In this document: positions 1 to 7,364 of the stretch, piece after piece
Layout of the letters: each line of letters opens with the position of its first letter
Numbering within the stretch: position 1 is the first letter of the stretch
Assembly (NCBI GenBank): GCA_002382755.1
Contig: DFZT01000072.1
Span: 1 to 18,094, forward strand
Direction of reading: 5' to 3'
DNA: 18,094 nt
Origin: Firmicutes bacterium UBA4049
Lineage (GTDB): Bacteria; Bacillota; Desulfotomaculia; Desulfotomaculales; Nap2-2B
Program-made: the position numbers and the translations under genes
Notes under the pieces: generated by a model
Told to the model about the DNA's origin: nothing
Seen by the model: only the letters and a program-made list of their open reading frames with translations
Database searches by the model: none

Positions 1-234
1 GTTGAGAAAAAGGAATTTTCCACACGGAACAAAAGCGAAAGCCCTGAGTTAAAGAAAGCTGCGCCTGCTTTTAAAATAAATGTTCCGGAGACTGTTCCGG
101 CAAGCGGCTCTTTGAAACAGGAAAAACCGCCCGCCGGCCCTTCCTGGACACTGGTTTCAGCGGGTCCGGAACCGCCGGTTGAATTCCGTTTTAAAATACT
201 GGACTTCTTATCCGGGATAAGATTATTCAGATAG
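1..234 (+). CDS. C-terminal end of an unrecognised protein (5' truncated by window edge)
   Basis: Frame 1 is open from the first base to a TAG at 232-234, about 77 codons, while the other two plus-strand frames hit stops early. The translated tail is rich in Lys, Glu, Pro and Ala in its first 55 residues, with stretches such as EKPPAGPSW, which looks like a flexible linker. It ends in a more hydrophobic, basic segment (FRFKILDFLSGIRLFR). No family motif is recognisable, so no function is assigned. The gene is co-oriented with the ylmC-like gene about 60 bp downstream and could be co-transcribed with it. The coding call rests on the open frame and plausible composition only. Confidence 0.55.
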   Translation, partial: VEKKEFSTRNKSESPELKKAAPAFKINVPETVPASGSLKQEKPPAGPSWTLVSAGPEPPVEFRFKILDFLSGIRLFR

Positions 235-296
235 ATCATTTTTAGCTCATATATTTCGCCTCCGTTATGTATAAATATCTTGAGGGGGCGCGGGCA

Positions 297-587
297 ATGG
301 CAAGAATATCGGACTTAAAAATTCGTGAGGTAGTCAACATTGCAGACGGCAGAAGGCTGGGCCCTATAAAAGATATAGACATCAACCTGGAGCAGGGCTG
401 CATTACTTCAATAATCATGCCCGGCCCCAGCCGGCTGGTTTCATTTTTCGGCCGTGAAGAGGAAGTTGTTATTCCCTGGGAGAAAATCAAAAAAATCGGT
501 ATGGATGTTATTCTGGTAGATCTAAGGGATGTAGTGGATCTGAATCAGGATAAAAATGCTCTCAAAAACAAAGAACGGCTATGGTAA
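297..587 (+). CDS. ylmC: YlmC/YmxH family sporulation-type PRC-barrel protein
   Basis: A 96-residue protein beginning MARISDLKIREVVNIADG, followed by RRLGPIKDIDINLEQG and a VIPWEKIKKIG segment. This is the compact PRC-barrel fold of the YlmC/YmxH family of spore-forming Firmicutes. The biochemical role of the family is not established; it is linked to sporulation by distribution and expression. An in-frame ATG exists at 267, but the start at 297 is preferred because a GAGGGGG Shine-Dalgarno lies at 282-288, about 8 bases upstream, and because family members start at this point. The last 15 or so residues (NQDKNALKNKERLW) are a charged tail beyond the barrel. In Bacillus, ylmC lies in the same neighbourhood as ylmE, sepF, ylmG and ileS, all of which recur further right in this window. 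Confidence 0.85.
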   Translation: MARISDLKIREVVNIADGRRLGPIKDIDINLEQGCITSIIMPGPSRLVSFFGREEEVVIPWEKIKKIGMDVILVDLRDVVDLNQDKNALKNKERLW

Positions 588-642
588 AATCGTTCTTTAA
601 CTTATACCGGCGCAAACTGCGCAGGTTTTGTCATGATTAATG

Positions 643-870
643 TCAGGTTGCACAACTGCCGGAACTGCATCCGGCGCAGCTATCTCCGCCGCCTGCGAAA
701 GAATCTGAATCACCGCCGTTTTTTCCGGCTGTCCTGAAACTGCTCATTACCCTGTATGGTTCCGGTTTGCCGCATTTTGGGCAGCTGAGGTTTTTGCCCG
801 TTTCACCCATCTGGCACAGCCTCTCAAAACGGCTCTCACATTCCGCGCATTTAAATTCATAAACCGGCAT
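643..870 (-). CDS. FmdB family zinc-ribbon protein (75 aa)
   Basis: The protein starts MPVYEFKCAECESRFERL and carries two CxxC knuckles (Cys8/Cys11 and Cys30/Cys33), which form the one-zinc ribbon of the FmdB/putative regulatory protein family. It continues with YRVMSSF and ends in a Gly/Ser/Cys-rich tail (CAGCSSGSCAT), as is common in this family. The frame is open further upstream to 939, but the ATG at 870 is the real start: AAGGAG at 881-886 precedes it, the conserved MPVYEF begins there, and the longer reading would run through the promoter at 911-939. The gene is monocistronic and convergent with ylmC. The family's molecular function is unknown; regulatory nucleic-acid binding is often suggested but not shown. 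A second family member lies at 12209-12541. Confidence 0.88.
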   Translation of the reverse strand: MPVYEFKCAECESRFERLCQMGETGKNLSCPKCGKPEPYRVMSSFRTAGKNGGDSDSFAGGGDSCAGCSSGSCAT

Positions 871-910
871 TTGCCAATCACTCCTTAATGTTACTATATC
901 CGGTAATTCC

Positions 911-939
911 AGTTTACGACGGAAACCTTCCGCTGTCAA
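911..939 (-). promoter_or_regulatory. Sigma-A type promoter of the fmdB-like gene, with an inverted repeat in its spacer
   Basis: Read on the minus strand there is a perfect TTGACA (939-934), a 17-base spacer, and TAAACT (916-911, 4 of 6 matches to TATAAT). The 5' leader would be roughly 30-35 bases before the ATG at 870. The spacer holds the inverted repeat CGGAA-ACC-TTCCG (920-932), which could be an operator. Confidence 0.6.
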
Positions 940-1321
940 GGATAGGTGAAGGTTTGTAAATACAGGGGGCGGTTTTTATGTTTTTTCTTTTTTCATTAAG
1001 ATATGTGTTAATTGTCGAATAACTTATAAGTAAATATCCAGTTAAAAATTAAAAAAGAATAAAGCGATTATTGGTAAATATTGCCTTGATACTATAGGAT
1101 GTATTTGCCAATTGTTTTTATCTTCCTGTGTTTTAGGCTTGGCATAATCAATTAAGGGTTTTTTGGATTTTTTCTCTTAGATTCATTTTGATTAAATTTT
1201 AAGAATAATATAGCCAATACAGATTTATTGTGATAAAATTCCTAAGCAAACAGTAAACTTTAAAATATAGCGCTCCCTGGCGTCAATACAGTACAAAGCC
1301 CTTTTTAAGGGGGTAAGAGCA
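940..1321. other. AT-rich intergenic region upstream of phoP
   Basis: No gene is supported in these 380 bases. The stretch is clearly more AT-rich than the flanking genes and is full of T and A runs, as expected for a promoter and leader region. The best sigma-A-like element is an extended -10, TG-A-TAAAAT, at 1231-1239 without a good -35 box, about 80 bases upstream of phoP. Another TG-A-TACTAT lies at 1087-1095. TTAA-containing motifs occur near 1007-1050 and 1185-1200, but no regularly spaced direct repeats that would qualify as a Pho box could be made out by eye. Confidence 0.5.
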
Positions 1322-2017
1322 GTGCCCAGGATACTGGTTGTGGACGATGAAGAGCCTATAGTGGAATTAATCCGCTTTAACCTGGAAAGGGAAGGTTTCG
1401 AGGTTATTGCGACAGGTGACGGTGATGCCGCTCTTAAAAAAGTAGCTTCAGAGCAACCTGATCTGATTATTCTTGATCTGATGCTGCCCGGGCAGGATGG
1501 TTTATCGGTCTGCCGGATTTTACGCAATGACCCGAATACAAGAGGGATTCCTGTGATCATCCTCAGTGCCCGATCTGAGGAAATAGACAGGGTGCTTGGT
1601 TTGGAAATGGGCGCTGACGATTATGTTACGAAACCTTTCAGTCCGCGGGAACTGGTCGCCAGGGTCAAAGCCAGGCTTCGCCGGGAAGCAAAGACACCCG
1701 GAAGCCTCTCGGGGCAGTTTAGCAGAGGTCCGATAATTATTGATCCGGAAAGGTTTTCTGTGACAATAAAAGGTGTTAAGTATGATCTGACCCCCAAGGA
1801 ATTTGAGCTTTTATGCATCTTGGCCCGTGAACCGGGACGGGTTTTTTCGCGTGAATACCTCTTGGAACGTATCTGGGGGTATGATTATATGGGTGATTCA
1901 CGTACGGTTGATGTGCATATAAGGCATATTCGACAGAAGCTGGAACAGGCGCCTGAACTGCCGCAGTTAGTTGAAACGGTCCGCGGCGTCGGATACCGTT
2001 TCAGGGAAAATCTGTAA
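1322..2017 (+). CDS. phoP: Phosphate-type two-component response regulator (PhoP/PhoB, OmpR family)
   Basis: A 231-residue regulator. The receiver domain (about 1-120) has the acidic pocket Asp8/Asp9, the phospho-acceptor Asp52 in LIILDLMLPG, Ser82 in ILSAR, and Lys104 in VTKPFSPREL. A winged-helix DNA-binding domain fills about 130-229, with LTPKEFELLCILAREPGRV and the C-terminal DVHIRHIRQKLE and TVRGVGYRF. The start is GTG at 1322, with AAGGGGG at 1307-1313. The stop TAA shares one base with the ATG of the histidine kinase (TAATG), so the two are translationally coupled. Assignment to the phosphate system rests on the overall PhoB/PhoP-like sequence and on pstB and phoU directly downstream. 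Other OmpR-type regulators (for example WalR-like) are similar in sequence, so context is the decisive argument. Confidence 0.87.
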   Translation: MPRILVVDDEEPIVELIRFNLEREGFEVIATGDGDAALKKVASEQPDLIILDLMLPGQDGLSVCRILRNDPNTRGIPVIILSARSEEIDRVLGLEMGADDYVTKPFSPRELVARVKARLRREAKTPGSLSGQFSRGPIIIDPERFSVTIKGVKYDLTPKEFELLCILAREPGRVFSREYLLERIWGYDYMGDSRTVDVHIRHIRQKLEQAPELPQLVETVRGVGYRFRENL

Positions 2018-3405
2018 TGGCGAAAAGGGTCTTTTTAATCAAGGGAATCATTTGGCGGCCGGTTGCCTATTTTGTTGTCGTACTGCTGATTTTTTACGGA
2101 CTTTTTGAACTTTATATCGCCAACAGTCTTAACCTTGTCGGCGCGCTGACTATTATAATACCGTTTTCCATTGGTTTTGCCTGGTTTTTATGGAGGCGTG
2201 TCATAAAGCCGCTTGAAGAGGTCAATTCCACAGCCCGGGAAATGGCGCGCGGGAACCTGGACAGGGAACTGCGCATATACACCGGCGACGAATTTGGGGA
2301 ACTCGCCCGCAGCATTAACGATATGGCCCGCCAGCTGAAAAACACCATTGATGAGATTACGGAAGCCAGGAATCAGGCCGGGGCTATCCTGGACAGCATT
2401 GCGGATGGGGTTATCGCAGTCAACAAATCCGGCGAGGTTTTGTTTATCAACCCGGTGGTCGAGAAGGTTTTTGGCATTGACCAGAAGGCCAGTCAGGGCA
2501 AAAATATACTTGGCGTTATTCGTAATTATGATGTTGAGCGCCTTCTGGAAAAGGCTTTAAGAACGGAAAAGCCGGTCAGCCAGGAAATAAGGCTTATTTA
2601 CCCGGAGCCCAAAGTATTTTACGTTAATGCGACCCCCTTGCAGGGACATGGCCGTCAAAAAGGCGGCGCAGTAGTTTTATTTAACGACATCACCCAGCGC
2701 AAAAAGCTTGAAGATATGCGCACTGAATTTGTCGCCAATGTTTCCCATGAACTTCGTACACCGCTTACTTCAATCCGCGGTTTTCTGGAAACCCTTTTGG
2801 AAGGGAAGATCGAAGATCAGGCAACTATCCGCCGGTTTTTAGAAATCATCAACAGGGAGACTGCCAGACTGACGAGGCTGATTGACGACCTGCTTAATCT
2901 ATCCAAGATTGAAGAACGGCAGGTAGTCCACCGCTGGCAGGCCGTCCAGCTGTTGGATACGGTAAACAGGGCGGTAATCATGTTTCAGGCCCAGGCAAAG
3001 GAGCAAAACCTGGAACTGGTCACAGAACTGCCCGCGGAACTTCCCGTGGTCAGGGGTGATCCGGATATGCTGGCGCAGGTGCTGATCAACCTGGTGGATA
3101 ACGCAATAAAATTTACACCCGCCGGCGGACGGATAACTGTAAGGGCCGGGGCTAACGAAGAAAATGTAAGAATTGACGTGGAGGACACCGGGATAGGTAT
3201 CCCGCCGGAAAACATCCCGAGGATTTTCGAGCGTTTTTACCGTGTAGAAAAGTCGCGCTCCAGGGAACTGGGCGGCATTGGTCTGGGTTTGGCGATTGTC
3301 AAACACATCATCAGGGCGCACGGCGGGAAAACGGGAGTAGAAAGCATCGTTGGCAAGGGCAGCAAGTTTTCTTTTACCCTTCCGATCGATGATAAGACGG
3401 GGTAA
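2017..3405 (+). CDS. phoR: Phosphate-type sensor histidine kinase PhoR (HAMP-PAS-HisKA-HATPase)
   Basis: A 462-residue membrane kinase. Two hydrophobic helices (about 12-34 and 40-59) are joined by only a few residues, so there is essentially no extracytoplasmic domain. Then come a HAMP linker (about 60-112), a PAS domain (about 120-225, with ILDSIADGVIAVNKSGEVLF), the dimerisation/phospho-acceptor domain with His244 in FVANVSHELRTPL, and the ATPase domain with N box LVDNAIKFTP, G1 box DTGIGIP, F box ERFYRV and G2 box GGIGLGLAIVKH. It phosphorylates the partner regulator encoded by the overlapping upstream gene. The domain order is that of PhoR rather than WalK. The small outer loop resembles E. 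coli PhoR, which senses phosphate indirectly through PhoU and the Pst transporter, and differs from Bacillus PhoR, which has a large outer domain. Confidence 0.87.
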   Translation: MAKRVFLIKGIIWRPVAYFVVVLLIFYGLFELYIANSLNLVGALTIIIPFSIGFAWFLWRRVIKPLEEVNSTAREMARGNLDRELRIYTGDEFGELARSINDMARQLKNTIDEITEARNQAGAILDSIADGVIAVNKSGEVLFINPVVEKVFGIDQKASQGKNILGVIRNYDVERLLEKALRTEKPVSQEIRLIYPEPKVFYVNATPLQGHGRQKGGAVVLFNDITQRKKLEDMRTEFVANVSHELRTPLTSIRGFLETLLEGKIEDQATIRRFLEIINRETARLTRLIDDLLNLSKIEERQVVHRWQAVQLLDTVNRAVIMFQAQAKEQNLELVTELPAELPVVRGDPDMLAQVLINLVDNAIKFTPAGGRITVRAGANEENVRIDVEDTGIGIPPENIPRIFERFYRVEKSRSRELGGIGLGLAIVKHIIRAHGGKTGVESIVGKGSKFSFTLPIDDKTG

Positions 3406-3453
3406 AATATTCAAAGGCAGGCTAGTATTAACACCGAAGGTTGGACATTAAAT

Positions 3454-4212
3454 ATGAAAAAAAACAAAATGCTCGTCAGGGATTTAAATCTTTATTACAT
3501 GGATTTTCAGGCTTTAAAAAAAATAAATTTGGATATTGAAACCAACCGGATAACAGCGTTAATCGGTCCTTCCGGTTGCGGCAAATCAACCTTTTTAAGA
3601 GTTTTAAACAGGATGAACGATCTAATTGATGGGGTGCGTATTGAAGGGTCCGTTTTTTTGGACGAAGAGGATATATACCGCCCCGAGGTTGATGTTGTAG
3701 CCCTGCGTAAGCGGGTGGGGATGGTTTTTCAGCGGCCGAACCCGTTTCCGATGTCCGTTTACGATAATGTGGCCTACGGGCCGCGCGTTCATGGAATAAG
3801 GAACAAGAACCGGCTGGATGAAATTGTGGAACACAGTCTGCGGAGCGCTGCTCTGTGGGATGAAATCAGAGACAGGTTGTTTAAATCAGCCCTGGGATTG
3901 TCAGGCGGACAGCAGCAGAGGGTATGCATAGCCCGTTTGCTGGCCATTGAGCCGGAAGTTGTGTTAATGGACGAGCCAAGTTCGGCTCTTGATCCGATTT
4001 CCACGTTGAAGGTGGAGGAACTTATCCAAATTTTAAAGCAGGAATATACTATTGTTATTGTCACTCATAATATGCAGCAGGCTGCACGGGTTTCCGACCT
4101 TACGGCCTTTTTTTTAAATGGTGAGATAGTCGAATTCAGCATTACAGACGAGATATTTACCCGTCCCAAAGACCAGCGTACAGAGGATTATATTACAGGA
4201 CGGTTTGGTTAA
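3454..4212 (+). CDS. pstB: Phosphate ABC transporter ATP-binding protein PstB
   Basis: A 252-residue ABC ATPase with Walker [10 protein letters not shown] (38-46), Q-loop Gln93 in [10 protein letters not shown], signature LSGGQQQR (149-156), Walker [14 protein letters not shown] (169-181) and H-loop His205. The [21 protein letters not shown] stretch and the length are typical of PstB, the energising subunit of the PstSCAB high-affinity phosphate importer. The gene begins 48 bases after phoR and is followed 14 bases later by phoU. The Shine-Dalgarno (GAAGG around 3436-3440) is weak and rather far from the ATG. Oddly, pstS, pstC and pstA are not next to it, so the permease must be encoded elsewhere or PstB serves mainly in PhoU/PhoR signalling. 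All catalytic motifs are intact. Confidence 0.9.
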   Translation: MKKNKMLVRDLNLYYMDFQALKKINLDIETNRITALIGPSGCGKSTFLRVLNRMNDLIDGVRIEGSVFLDEEDIYRPEVDVVALRKRVGMVFQRPNPFPMSVYDNVAYGPRVHGIRNKNRLDEIVEHSLRSAALWDEIRDRLFKSALGLSGGQQQRVCIARLLAIEPEVVLMDEPSSALDPISTLKVEELIQILKQEYTIVIVTHNMQQAARVSDLTAFFLNGEIVEFSITDEIFTRPKDQRTEDYITGRFG

Positions 4213-4226
4213 AGGAGTGTTTATAG

Positions 4227-4886
4227 ATGAGTACCCGCGCCGCTTTTGACAAAGCATTAAAAGAACTGCAGCAGGATATTTTACGCATGGCAAGCCTGGT
4301 AGAACAGGCTGTTTACGATTCCGTCCAATCTCTGGTTAAGGTGGATGTAACGGAGGCGTCCCAGGTTATTATAGGGGACGATATGATTGATAAACTGTTT
4401 CTGGAAATAGAAGAAAAGTGCATTAAGATAATCGCTACCCAGCAGCCTATTGCCAGGGACTTGCGAATAGTTATCACAGGCATGAAAATTTTACTCAACC
4501 TGGAACGAATGGCGGATCACGCCGTCGATATCGCACGCTCCGCCATGTGTCTAAGCGGGCAAACCCTGACGGTAAAGCCGCTTGAGTATATTCCCCAGAT
4601 GGCCAGGCTTACTCAGCAGATGATCAAGGACGGACTTGACTCATATGTCCAAAGCGATATTGAAAAAGCCAGCGCCATGTGCGCCCTGGACGATGATGTG
4701 GATTATATTTTTGCTCAGGTATTCAGGGAACTGATCAACTGCATGATGGAAAATCCGGAAGTGGTGATGCAGTCCACCTATCTTTTGCACGTCTGCCGTT
4801 ACCTGGAGAGAATAGCCGATCACGCCACAAATATCGGCGAGGAAGTAATTTACTTGGTAACCGGGGAGCACAAGGAACTTAATTAA
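4227..4886 (+). CDS. phoU: Phosphate signalling protein PhoU
   Basis: A 219-residue, all-helical protein made of two repeated three-helix bundles. Each bundle carries the family metal-binding motif: ERMADHAVDIA (Glu93, Asp97, His98) and ERIADHATNIGEE (Glu194, Asp198, His199, Asn202). PhoU normally links PstB to the PhoR sensor and damps Pho activation when phosphate is plentiful. The start ATG at 4227 has a good AAAGGAG about 9 bases upstream. As the last gene of the phoPR-pstB-phoU operon it is followed at once by a strong terminator. Length and motifs are normal for the family. Confidence 0.93.
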   Translation: MSTRAAFDKALKELQQDILRMASLVEQAVYDSVQSLVKVDVTEASQVIIGDDMIDKLFLEIEEKCIKIIATQQPIARDLRIVITGMKILLNLERMADHAVDIARSAMCLSGQTLTVKPLEYIPQMARLTQQMIKDGLDSYVQSDIEKASAMCALDDDVDYIFAQVFRELINCMMENPEVVMQSTYLLHVCRYLERIADHATNIGEEVIYLVTGEHKELN

Positions 4887-4897
4887 GATAAATGAAA

Positions 4898-4958
4898 CTG
4901 CTAATATTAAATGGGCTGGTTGTTTGACCAGCCCAATGGCAATTAGCAGAAATTTTTT
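4898..4958 (+). terminator. Two-tier hairpin, intrinsic terminator of the pho operon
   Basis: The inner stem TGGGCTGGT/ACCAGCCCA (4912-4920 with 4927-4935, nine perfect pairs, loop TGTTTG) is nested in a perfect outer stem CTGCTAAT/ATTAGCAG (4898-4905 with 4942-4949). A symmetric 6x6 internal loop separates the two, and TTTTTT follows at 4953-4958. Confidence 0.88.
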
Positions 4959-4986
4959 GTTATCAATGGTGAATATTACAAAAAGG

Positions 4987-4995
4987 TGCTATAAT
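4987..4995 (+). promoter_or_regulatory. Extended -10 promoter for the yggS-sepF operon
   Basis: TG-C-TATAAT gives a perfect -10 hexamer with the extended TG element. The -35 position 17 bases upstream (about 4967-4972) is poor, as is common for extended -10 promoters. It sits between the pho terminator and the GTG start of yggS at 5031, predicting a leader of about 30 bases. Confidence 0.65.
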
Positions 4996-5030
4996 GGGCC
5001 TGTATGTTCCGGACAGCCAGGTGAAAAAAA

Positions 5031-5738
5031 GTGGTCGCTGAGCATGAAAAAAGCCTGACCATCGGTGAGAACTTACGCAAAGTAAAAGAGAAAATAGAGC
5101 TTGCCGCGAGGAAAGCCGGCCGGGATCCGGCGTCTATAAAGCTGATCGCCGTTACCAAAACAGTTCCGGCAGATCTGATCAAGCATGCCGTCAAAGCAGG
5201 TGTAACCTCCCTCGGGGAAAACAAGGCACAGGAAATGCTTTCTAAACAGCCTCTTTTGCCGCCAGATCTGGAATGGCACTTTATTGGGCGCCTGCAGACC
5301 AATAAAGTTAAGAGCGTTGTTGGGAAAGTCAGCCTGATCCATTCCCTGGACAGCTGGAAGCTGGCTCTGGCGATAAATGATTTTGCCTTAAAGACCGACA
5401 GGCAGGTTATGGTTTTAGTACAGGTTAACGTCGCCGGGGAGGCGTCGAAGCAGGGTTTAGCGACTGCTGAAGCAGGCGGTTTTGTAAAAGAGGCGGCAGA
5501 TCTCAAAGGTTTGAAAATACAGGGTTTAATGACGATAGCGCCTGAGACGGCAAATCCCGAACATGTCAGGCCAGTTTTTCGCGATCTGAGGCTTCTGGCC
5601 GGGCGGTTAAAAAATAATTTGCCCGGTGTTGATTTAAAATACCTTTCTATGGGCATGAGCAGCGATTATGTAGTGGCTGTTGAAGAAGGGGCCAACATGC
5701 TGCGTCTGGGAACAGCAATTTTTGGCCCGCGTGAATAA
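5031..5738 (+). CDS. yggS: YggS/YlmE family pyridoxal-phosphate homeostasis protein (PLPBP)
   Basis: A 235-residue single-domain PLP-binding TIM barrel. The cofactor lysine is Lys43 in IKLIAVTKTVPADLI. Family motifs follow in order: SLGENKAQEML, WHFIGRLQTNKVK, SLIHSLDSWKLA, VQVNVAGEASKQG, and the C-terminal phosphate-binding LSMGMSSDYVVAVEEG with MLRLGTAIFGPR. The family has no known enzymatic activity; it buffers PLP and affects amino-acid homeostasis. The start is GTG, preceded by AGGTG around 5019-5023; a nearby ATG at 5044 is out of frame. It is the first gene of the operon, 18 bases before sepF, matching the ylmE-sepF order of Bacillus and related Firmicutes. Confidence 0.94.
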   Translation: MVAEHEKSLTIGENLRKVKEKIELAARKAGRDPASIKLIAVTKTVPADLIKHAVKAGVTSLGENKAQEMLSKQPLLPPDLEWHFIGRLQTNKVKSVVGKVSLIHSLDSWKLALAINDFALKTDRQVMVLVQVNVAGEASKQGLATAEAGGFVKEAADLKGLKIQGLMTIAPETANPEHVRPVFRDLRLLAGRLKNNLPGVDLKYLSMGMSSDYVVAVEEGANMLRLGTAIFGPRE

Positions 5739-5756
5739 ACAAGAAAGGGGGATAAT

Positions 5757-6212
5757 ATGGCCAAAAAGTTGATGGACAGGGTATTGGGGTTTATGGGTTT
5801 TGAGGAAGAAACCCTTGACGATGAGGAAAGGGCTCAGGAAGAACATTATCGTGATGACGAAGGGTTTATTGCACAGCCAAGGCGCAAAGGACAGGTGGTC
5901 AACTTACATGCGCAGCGGCAGGTCAAAGTTGTTGTCGCCGAACCGAAAGTATACGATGACGTCCAAAATTTCGCCGATCATTTAAAAAATCACCGGCCTG
6001 TGATTATTAACCTGGAAAAGACCGACGCGGAACTTGCCAAGCGGGTGGTTGACTTTGTAAGCGGCACGACCTATGCCCTGAATGGCTTAATGCGCAAAGT
6101 CGGAAACGGCATCTTTCTTTTTACGCCGAGCAACGTTGATATTGCTTCCGAGCTCAGGGAAGAGGACAGGGAACATGACCATAGTCTTTTTTCATGGATG
6201 CGTCAGGTATAA
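5757..6212 (+). CDS. sepF: Cell division protein SepF
   Basis: A 151-residue protein with an N-terminal amphipathic membrane-binding helix (MAKKLMDRVLGFMGFEEE), an acidic linker to about residue 55, and the SepF core (about 57-140) containing VYDDVQNFADHLKNHRPVI, NLEKTD and RVVDFVSGTTYALNG, then a short FLFTPSNVDI strand. SepF polymerises, binds FtsZ C-termini and tethers the Z-ring to the membrane in Gram-positive bacteria. The ATG at 5757 follows an AAGAAAGGGGG Shine-Dalgarno. The gene lies between yggS and proC with short gaps (18 and 25 bases), so it is clearly operonic. Length is typical. Confidence 0.95.
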   Translation: MAKKLMDRVLGFMGFEEETLDDEERAQEEHYRDDEGFIAQPRRKGQVVNLHAQRQVKVVVAEPKVYDDVQNFADHLKNHRPVIINLEKTDAELAKRVVDFVSGTTYALNGLMRKVGNGIFLFTPSNVDIASELREEDREHDHSLFSWMRQV

Positions 6213-6237
6213 TTATACTTAGTAAGGAGTAAAGCTG

Positions 6238-7059
6238 TTGTCTTTACAGAATATTAAAATTGGTTGCCTGGGGGGAGGAGCCATGGCCGAAGCTTTATTG
6301 TCGGGCTTAATCAAAAGCGGCCTGGCTCCGGGTAGTCTTTATGTCAGCGATATCAGAAGGGAAAGGCTGGATTACCTTTCTTCCGTATTAAAAATCAATC
6401 CTGTTGATGATAACAGCATTCTTGCCGCGCAGGTTGATATTTTGATTATTGCTGTCAAGCCGTCCGCGGTAGGCAGGGTAATGGCTGAAATAAGCGGTTC
6501 CTTAGCGGCGGGATGCACTTTGATGTCTATTGCCGCCGGGGTGCCCATAAAATATATAGAGAGTTTTCTTAAAGCCCCGTTTGGGGTAATCAGGGTCATG
6601 CCCAACACACCGTGCCTCGTTGGGGAGGGAGCTTGCGCCGTCAGTTCCGGAACATATGCCGCTGCTGTAGACAGGGACCGGGCGTCGGCCGTATTTTCCT
6701 CAGTTGGCAGAACGGCTGAGGTGCCCGAGGAATTGATGGACGCGGTAACAGGTTTGAGCGGCAGCGGGCCGGCTTATATGTTTATGATCTTAGAAGCGCT
6801 TAGCGACGCGGGCGTCAGGGAGGGCATGTCCAGGGACGTATCACTGCTTCTAAGCGCCCAGACCATGCTTGGCTCCGCAAAAATGGTTTTGGAAAAAAAC
6901 GAGCACCCCGCCGTGCTTAAAAATATGGTAACTTCACCGGCGGGGACCACTGCTGAAGGACTTCTGGCTCTGGAAAAAAAAGGCCTGCGTTATGCCTTGA
7001 TGAAGGCAGTAGATAAAGCTGCCAAACGTTCCAAAGAGATTTCCGGCAGCTTGAAATAG
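6238..7059 (+). CDS. proC: Pyrroline-5-carboxylate reductase ProC
   Basis: A 273-residue enzyme for the last step of proline synthesis, reducing 1-pyrroline-5-carboxylate with NAD(P)H. The Rossmann N-terminus reads IKIGCLGGGAMAEALLSGL, followed by VKPSAVGRVMAEI and RVMPNTPCLVGEGACAV. The C-terminal dimerisation domain carries the P5CR signature region, with LSGSGPAYMFMILEALSDAG and TSPAGTTAEGLLALE. Translation starts at TTG 6238, supported by AAGGAG at 6224-6229. It lies 25 bases after sepF and 11 before yggT. proC beside yggS and yggT is a widespread arrangement across bacteria, which suggests a PLP/proline link rather than a division role. Confidence 0.94.
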   Translation: MSLQNIKIGCLGGGAMAEALLSGLIKSGLAPGSLYVSDIRRERLDYLSSVLKINPVDDNSILAAQVDILIIAVKPSAVGRVMAEISGSLAAGCTLMSIAAGVPIKYIESFLKAPFGVIRVMPNTPCLVGEGACAVSSGTYAAAVDRDRASAVFSSVGRTAEVPEELMDAVTGLSGSGPAYMFMILEALSDAGVREGMSRDVSLLLSAQTMLGSAKMVLEKNEHPAVLKNMVTSPAGTTAEGLLALEKKGLRYALMKAVDKAAKRSKEISGSLK

Positions 7060-7070
7060 AGGTGTGTTCT

Positions 7071-7334
7071 ATGAGTATAGATGCAATTATCAGCAATATT
7101 TTTTATATTTACTACCTGCTGATTATCGCACGCATTTTTTTATCTTTTATTCCGCACAACCCTTACAATTCGGTAATTAGGTTTATTTGTGAAGTAACGG
7201 ATCCGTGGCTGAATATCTTCAGGCGCGTCATACCCCCCATCGGCATGATTGATATATCGCCGATCGTCGCTATTTTTGCTTTGGGAATTGTCCAAAAGAT
7301 ACTGATTACTTTTTTGCATTTTATAGGCTTATAA
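7071..7334 (+). CDS. yggT: YggT/YlmG family small membrane protein
   Basis: An 87-residue integral membrane protein with two hydrophobic helices: residues about 2-27 (IISNIFYIYYLLIIARIFLS) and about 63-87 (VAIFALGIVQKILITFLHF). They are joined by the family loop PHNPYN, then VTDPWLNIFRRVIPPIG. YlmG/YggT proteins are implicated in membrane and division-associated organisation, but their biochemical function is unknown. An in-frame GTG at 7062 would add three residues; the ATG at 7071 is preferred because AGAGGTG (7058-7064) is at Shine-Dalgarno distance from it and overlaps the GTG. It sits in the operon where ylmG normally follows sepF, with proC in between. Confidence 0.9.
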   Translation: MSIDAIISNIFYIYYLLIIARIFLSFIPHNPYNSVIRFICEVTDPWLNIFRRVIPPIGMIDISPIVAIFALGIVQKILITFLHFIGL

Positions 7335-7364
7335 TATACCTTTTTTCCAGGGGGCAAGGGAAAT

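Noticed and set aside
594-642. Possible bidirectional terminator between ylmC and the convergent fmdB gene
   Set aside because: Only a 4-pair GCGC stem and a mismatched palindrome around TGCGCA were found, without a proper loop or T tract.
4976-5656. 226-codon open frame on the minus strand
   Set aside because: It lies antisense to yggS, whose protein motifs are clear, and its translation has no recognisable domain; it is a shadow of high-quality coding sequence.
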